Shown: one piece after another, positions 61,890 to 64,000 of the stretch
Position numbering within the stretch: the stretch's first letter is position 1
Layout: each line of letters opens with the position of its first letter
Source: Lachnospiraceae bacterium
GTDB taxonomy: Bacteria; Bacillota; Clostridia; Lachnospirales; Lachnospiraceae
Direction of reading: 5' to 3'
Assembly (NCBI GenBank): GCA_910575605.1
Contig: CAJTEW010000017.1
Span: 1-64,000, forward strand
Length of the DNA stretch: 64,000 nt
Made by a program: the position numbers and the translations under genes
Notes under the pieces: generated by a model
Told to the model about the DNA's origin: nothing
The model's input: only the letters and a program-made list of their open reading frames with translations
The model's database searches: none

Positions 61890-63311
61890 ATGAAAACAGA
61901 GATATTGCGTATTAATAATCTTAATTCAAACGCTGATATTGTGCATAATCTGGAAAACATATCTTTATATATCCTTGAAGGAGAAATTGTCGGGTTTCTT
62001 GGACTTAGCTATTCGGGGAAAGATTTTCTGGTCAGGATACTGATTGGTGAAGCTTTGGAAGATATATATGATTATCATATATATGTAGAAGGAAAAAGAA
62101 TCAGCAGCGATAAGGAGTTAAAAAAGAAAATATATAGGATTGCTGTATCTAATTATAAGATTGATGACTGGACTGTGGCGGAATATATTGGCCTTGTAGA
62201 CTGCAGATGGTTACAGGAGTTCATGAAAAAGAATTTGTTAGAGGAAGAGGTAAGAGGATATTTTAGTAAGTTTGATATTGTGTTTGATGTTTCTCGTAAG
62301 ATGAAAGAGCTTACAGAAGTTGAAAAACGGATTGCAGATATTGTAAAAGCTTATAGATGCGGGGCCAAAATAGTAATTATTGAGGATGAGTTTGAAGGAA
62401 TGCATCTTGATGCGATTAAAGAATTTGCAAGTATATTAAAGAGGCTTATTGCAGGAAGAATGTCGGTTATTGTAAATAGTTACTCAGATACGGTAGCCTC
62501 AATTTTGTGTGAAAAGTACATCATTTTTAAAGAAGGATGTATTGTTAAAAAATGTAAAAAGGAATATATAGAAAATGGGAGGCATCTTGAACTCTTTATA
62601 CTTGGAAATAAAATGAAGTACAGGAAAAAAAGTCTCGACAGCTATACACTTGCGCAAAGTGATGCGAAGGATATTGTGTACAGTGTTAAAGGTATGAAGC
62701 TCAATGGAGTAAGAAAAGGAGATTTTGATTTTAGAAGGGGAGAGGTAGTTACCTTTTTGATTCTCGAAAAAAAAGAACGGGAGCGTATATTTCTGGAGTT
62801 GTCTGGAAGGAAAACGATGTATGGAACCCATTTTATTGCCGAAGAGTGTGAATATGATTATTTAGATTTTCAGGAATTTGTAAGAAAAAAGATTGTGTCG
62901 GTTATGCATATGGGAAGTAAAGAAGAAATATTTGTGAATATGTCTGTGGAAGAAAATATGTTACTTCCCTCAATAAGGAAAATTTCCTCTTTAGAGTATA
63001 TGCTGTCATCCGGCAGCATTTTTAAAATGCTCCGGCAAAACATGAGCGGGAACATAACGTCTGAAGCAGACGAGGCTGCCGGAGATTTGGAGATAAATGA
63101 TATTATTAGTATTACACTGGAAAGATGGTATATATATAATCCAAAAGTGCTTGTTTTATTTGAGCCTTTTGTACAGTGTGATGTATATGGTGTATCGCTT
63201 GTAAAATCTTATATTAAAAAGTTTGCAAATAAAGGGACAGCAGTAATTATTATTAAGTCTAGAGAAGAATATGTAGAAGATATTTCGGATCAGATTATAA
63301 GTATAGAGTGA
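61890..63311 (+). CDS. Degenerate double ABC ATPase of sugar (RbsA/MglA) type
   Basis: 473 residues, a little shorter than RbsA (about 500), with two ABC-like halves. In the first half the P-loop is GLSYSGKDFL: the usual Ser/Thr after GK is Asp, and no LSGGQ signature is present (MKELTEVEKRI). A Walker B-like VIIEDEFEG is visible. In the second half no P-loop is visible, and VLVLFEPFVQCD replaces the Walker B Asp-Glu. It therefore probably cannot hydrolyse ATP. It lies between the sensor genes and a ribose-type binding lipoprotein, with no permease yet visible. Confidence 0.7.
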   Translation: MKTEILRINNLNSNADIVHNLENISLYILEGEIVGFLGLSYSGKDFLVRILIGEALEDIYDYHIYVEGKRISSDKELKKKIYRIAVSNYKIDDWTVAEYIGLVDCRWLQEFMKKNLLEEEVRGYFSKFDIVFDVSRKMKELTEVEKRIADIVKAYRCGAKIVIIEDEFEGMHLDAIKEFASILKRLIAGRMSVIVNSYSDTVASILCEKYIIFKEGCIVKKCKKEYIENGRHLELFILGNKMKYRKKSLDSYTLAQSDAKDIVYSVKGMKLNGVRKGDFDFRRGEVVTFLILEKKERERIFLELSGRKTMYGTHFIAEECEYDYLDFQEFVRKKIVSVMHMGSKEEIFVNMSVEENMLLPSIRKISSLEYMLSSGSIFKMLRQNMSGNITSEADEAAGDLEINDIISITLERWYIYNPKVLVLFEPFVQCDVYGVSLVKSYIKKFANKGTAVIIIKSREEYVEDISDQIISIE

Positions 63312-63354
63312 ATCGTATATTAAAATTTTCGCAGTTAATCTAAATTGTCTCACA

Positions 63355-63383
63355 TTGGTTTTGTGGTTTTCTCTACGTATAAT
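63355..63383 (+). promoter_or_regulatory. Promoter of the binding-protein gene
   Basis: TTGGTT (63355-63360), 17-bp spacer, TATAAT (63378-63383). A strong AAAGGAGGAAA site lies before the ATG at 63429. Confidence 0.6.
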
Positions 63384-63428
63384 AAAATCATTCCAAAGGA
63401 AAAATATTATAAAAGGAGGAAACGCGTA

Positions 63429-64000
63429 ATGAAGAAGAGGATTTTAGCGGCACTGATATCAGCGGCGATGGTAGCAATGTTGGTAATGGGATGTAATTCC
63501 GGCAGCTCTGGAGGTTCGGAAGAGGCTGGTAATGATTCCGGACAGGAGGAAGCAAAGGAGGCGAAAACAGGAGAGGACCTGACCTTTGTAATTGTTCCTA
63601 AGTGCGTTCATGCCTGGTTCGATGAAGTAAATAAAGGGGCACAGATACAGGCAGATGCGTTATCTAAGCAACTTGGCGTAAATGTTAAGATTGATTATCG
63701 TGCACCTTCTCAGGCAGATGTTGCAGAGCAGAATTCAACACTTGAGCAGGCAGCAGCCACAAAGCCAAATGGAATCGCACTTGATCCGGTAGATTACGAA
63801 GGAAGTAAGGCTGTTATCGAAGAAATTCAAAATCAGGGAATTCCGGTAGTTTTATTTGATGCACCTTCTCCGGAAGGAAGTGGTCTAACAAGCGTTGGAA
63901 ATGATTTTGTAGAGCAACAGGTAATGGCAGTAGATTTGCTGGCGGAATTAATTGGGGAAAAAGGAAAGGTTGCAGTTATGCAGGGTGCTCCTTCAGCTCC
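63429..64000 (+). CDS. RbsB-like sugar-binding lipoprotein, N-terminal part
   Basis: The first 190 codons are visible before the window ends. Signal peptide with a lipobox-like LVMGC, a Gly/Ser/Glu linker, then a type-I periplasmic-binding fold (TFVIVPKCVHAWFDEVNKGA; NGIALDPVD; IPVVLFDAPS). It should bind a pentose, hexose or autoinducer-2-like ligand and hand it to an ABC transporter and/or the YesM kinase. Cut by the window edge. Confidence 0.88.
   Translation, partial: MKKRILAALISAAMVAMLVMGCNSGSSGGSEEAGNDSGQEEAKEAKTGEDLTFVIVPKCVHAWFDEVNKGAQIQADALSKQLGVNVKIDYRAPSQADVAEQNSTLEQAAATKPNGIALDPVDYEGSKAVIEEIQNQGIPVVLFDAPSPEGSGLTSVGNDFVEQQVMAVDLLAELIGEKGKVAVMQGAPSA

Noticed and set aside
1-64000. 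CRISPR arrays, tRNA and rRNA genes, and recognised riboswitches
   Set aside because: No spaced direct repeats, tRNA cloverleaf or rRNA sequence was seen; none can be supported.

Overview
The window reads as a chromosomal segment of an anaerobic, low-to-mid GC Firmicute, most likely a gut Lachnospiraceae (Clostridium cluster XIVa). This is inferred from strong AGGAGG-type ribosome binding sites, many CUT1 sugar ABC transporters without their own ATPase, AraC and YesM/YesN regulators, an all-in-one flavodiiron/rubredoxin protein, Gram-positive lipoprotein signals and an LPXTG-like PPTGD surface anchor. No oxygen-respiration genes, tRNA, rRNA or CRISPR array were found.

Region by region: (1) 1-3.3 kb holds the edge of an IS3-like element and a surface transglutaminase-like protein. 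(2) 3.5-10.4 kb is a sugar ABC operon that also carries a radical SAM enzyme and a molybdopterin oxidoreductase with an unusual C-terminal extension. (3) 10.5-13.5 kb, reverse strand, is the VTC / DUF4956 / CotH trio. (4) 13.8-20.6 kb holds a nitroreductase, an SDR, a small XRE/membrane pair, a PTS deletion scar (truncated BglG/MtlR-type regulator followed by the 3' third of ptsI), a flavodiiron protein and an AraC regulator. (5) 20.7-34.1 kb is a galactan/galacto-oligosaccharide utilisation locus: an ABC importer, an unclassified carbohydrate-active candidate, an AraC regulator, GH2, GH53 and GH36. Solute-binding protein and permeases would import beta-galactans and raffinose-type or galactosyl oligosaccharides, and the signal-less GH53, GH2 and GH36 would degrade them in the cytoplasm.

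(6) 34.3-42.1 kb starts with yaaA and then carries a candidate retron defence system: an OLD-like ATPase/TOPRIM protein, a non-coding RNA with a perfect a1/a2 pair and a long msd-like hairpin, a divergent retron reverse transcriptase, and a DUF6602-like predicted nuclease. The last gene overlaps an EF-G/Tet-like GTPase that carries a C-terminal NYN nuclease domain. (7) 42.1-44.2 kb holds a Gfo/Idh oxidoreductase and an OGG-type DNA glycosylase. (8) 44.4-53.8 kb is a clearly AT-richer defence island: GHKL (MutL/MORC-like) ATPase, Z1 ATPase, DUF4420 nuclease, AIPR, cytosine-5 methyltransferase and Vsr. It sits between the 8-oxoguanine glycosylase and a MutT-like Nudix gene.

(9) 53.8-57.8 kb holds housekeeping genes: Nudix, DUF2130, MmcQ/YjbR, free methionine-R-sulfoxide reductase and a MATE exporter. 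(10) 58-64 kb holds a SorC-type regulator, then a YesN response regulator, a YesM kinase, a degenerate double ABC ATPase and a RbsB-like lipoprotein that runs off the right edge. This looks like a sugar-sensing module.

The most novel-looking object is the four-part retron at 35.1-39.3 kb. Next are the oxidoreductase/radical SAM arrangement at 4.9-10.4 kb and the degenerate ABC ATPase inside the two-component cluster at the right end.
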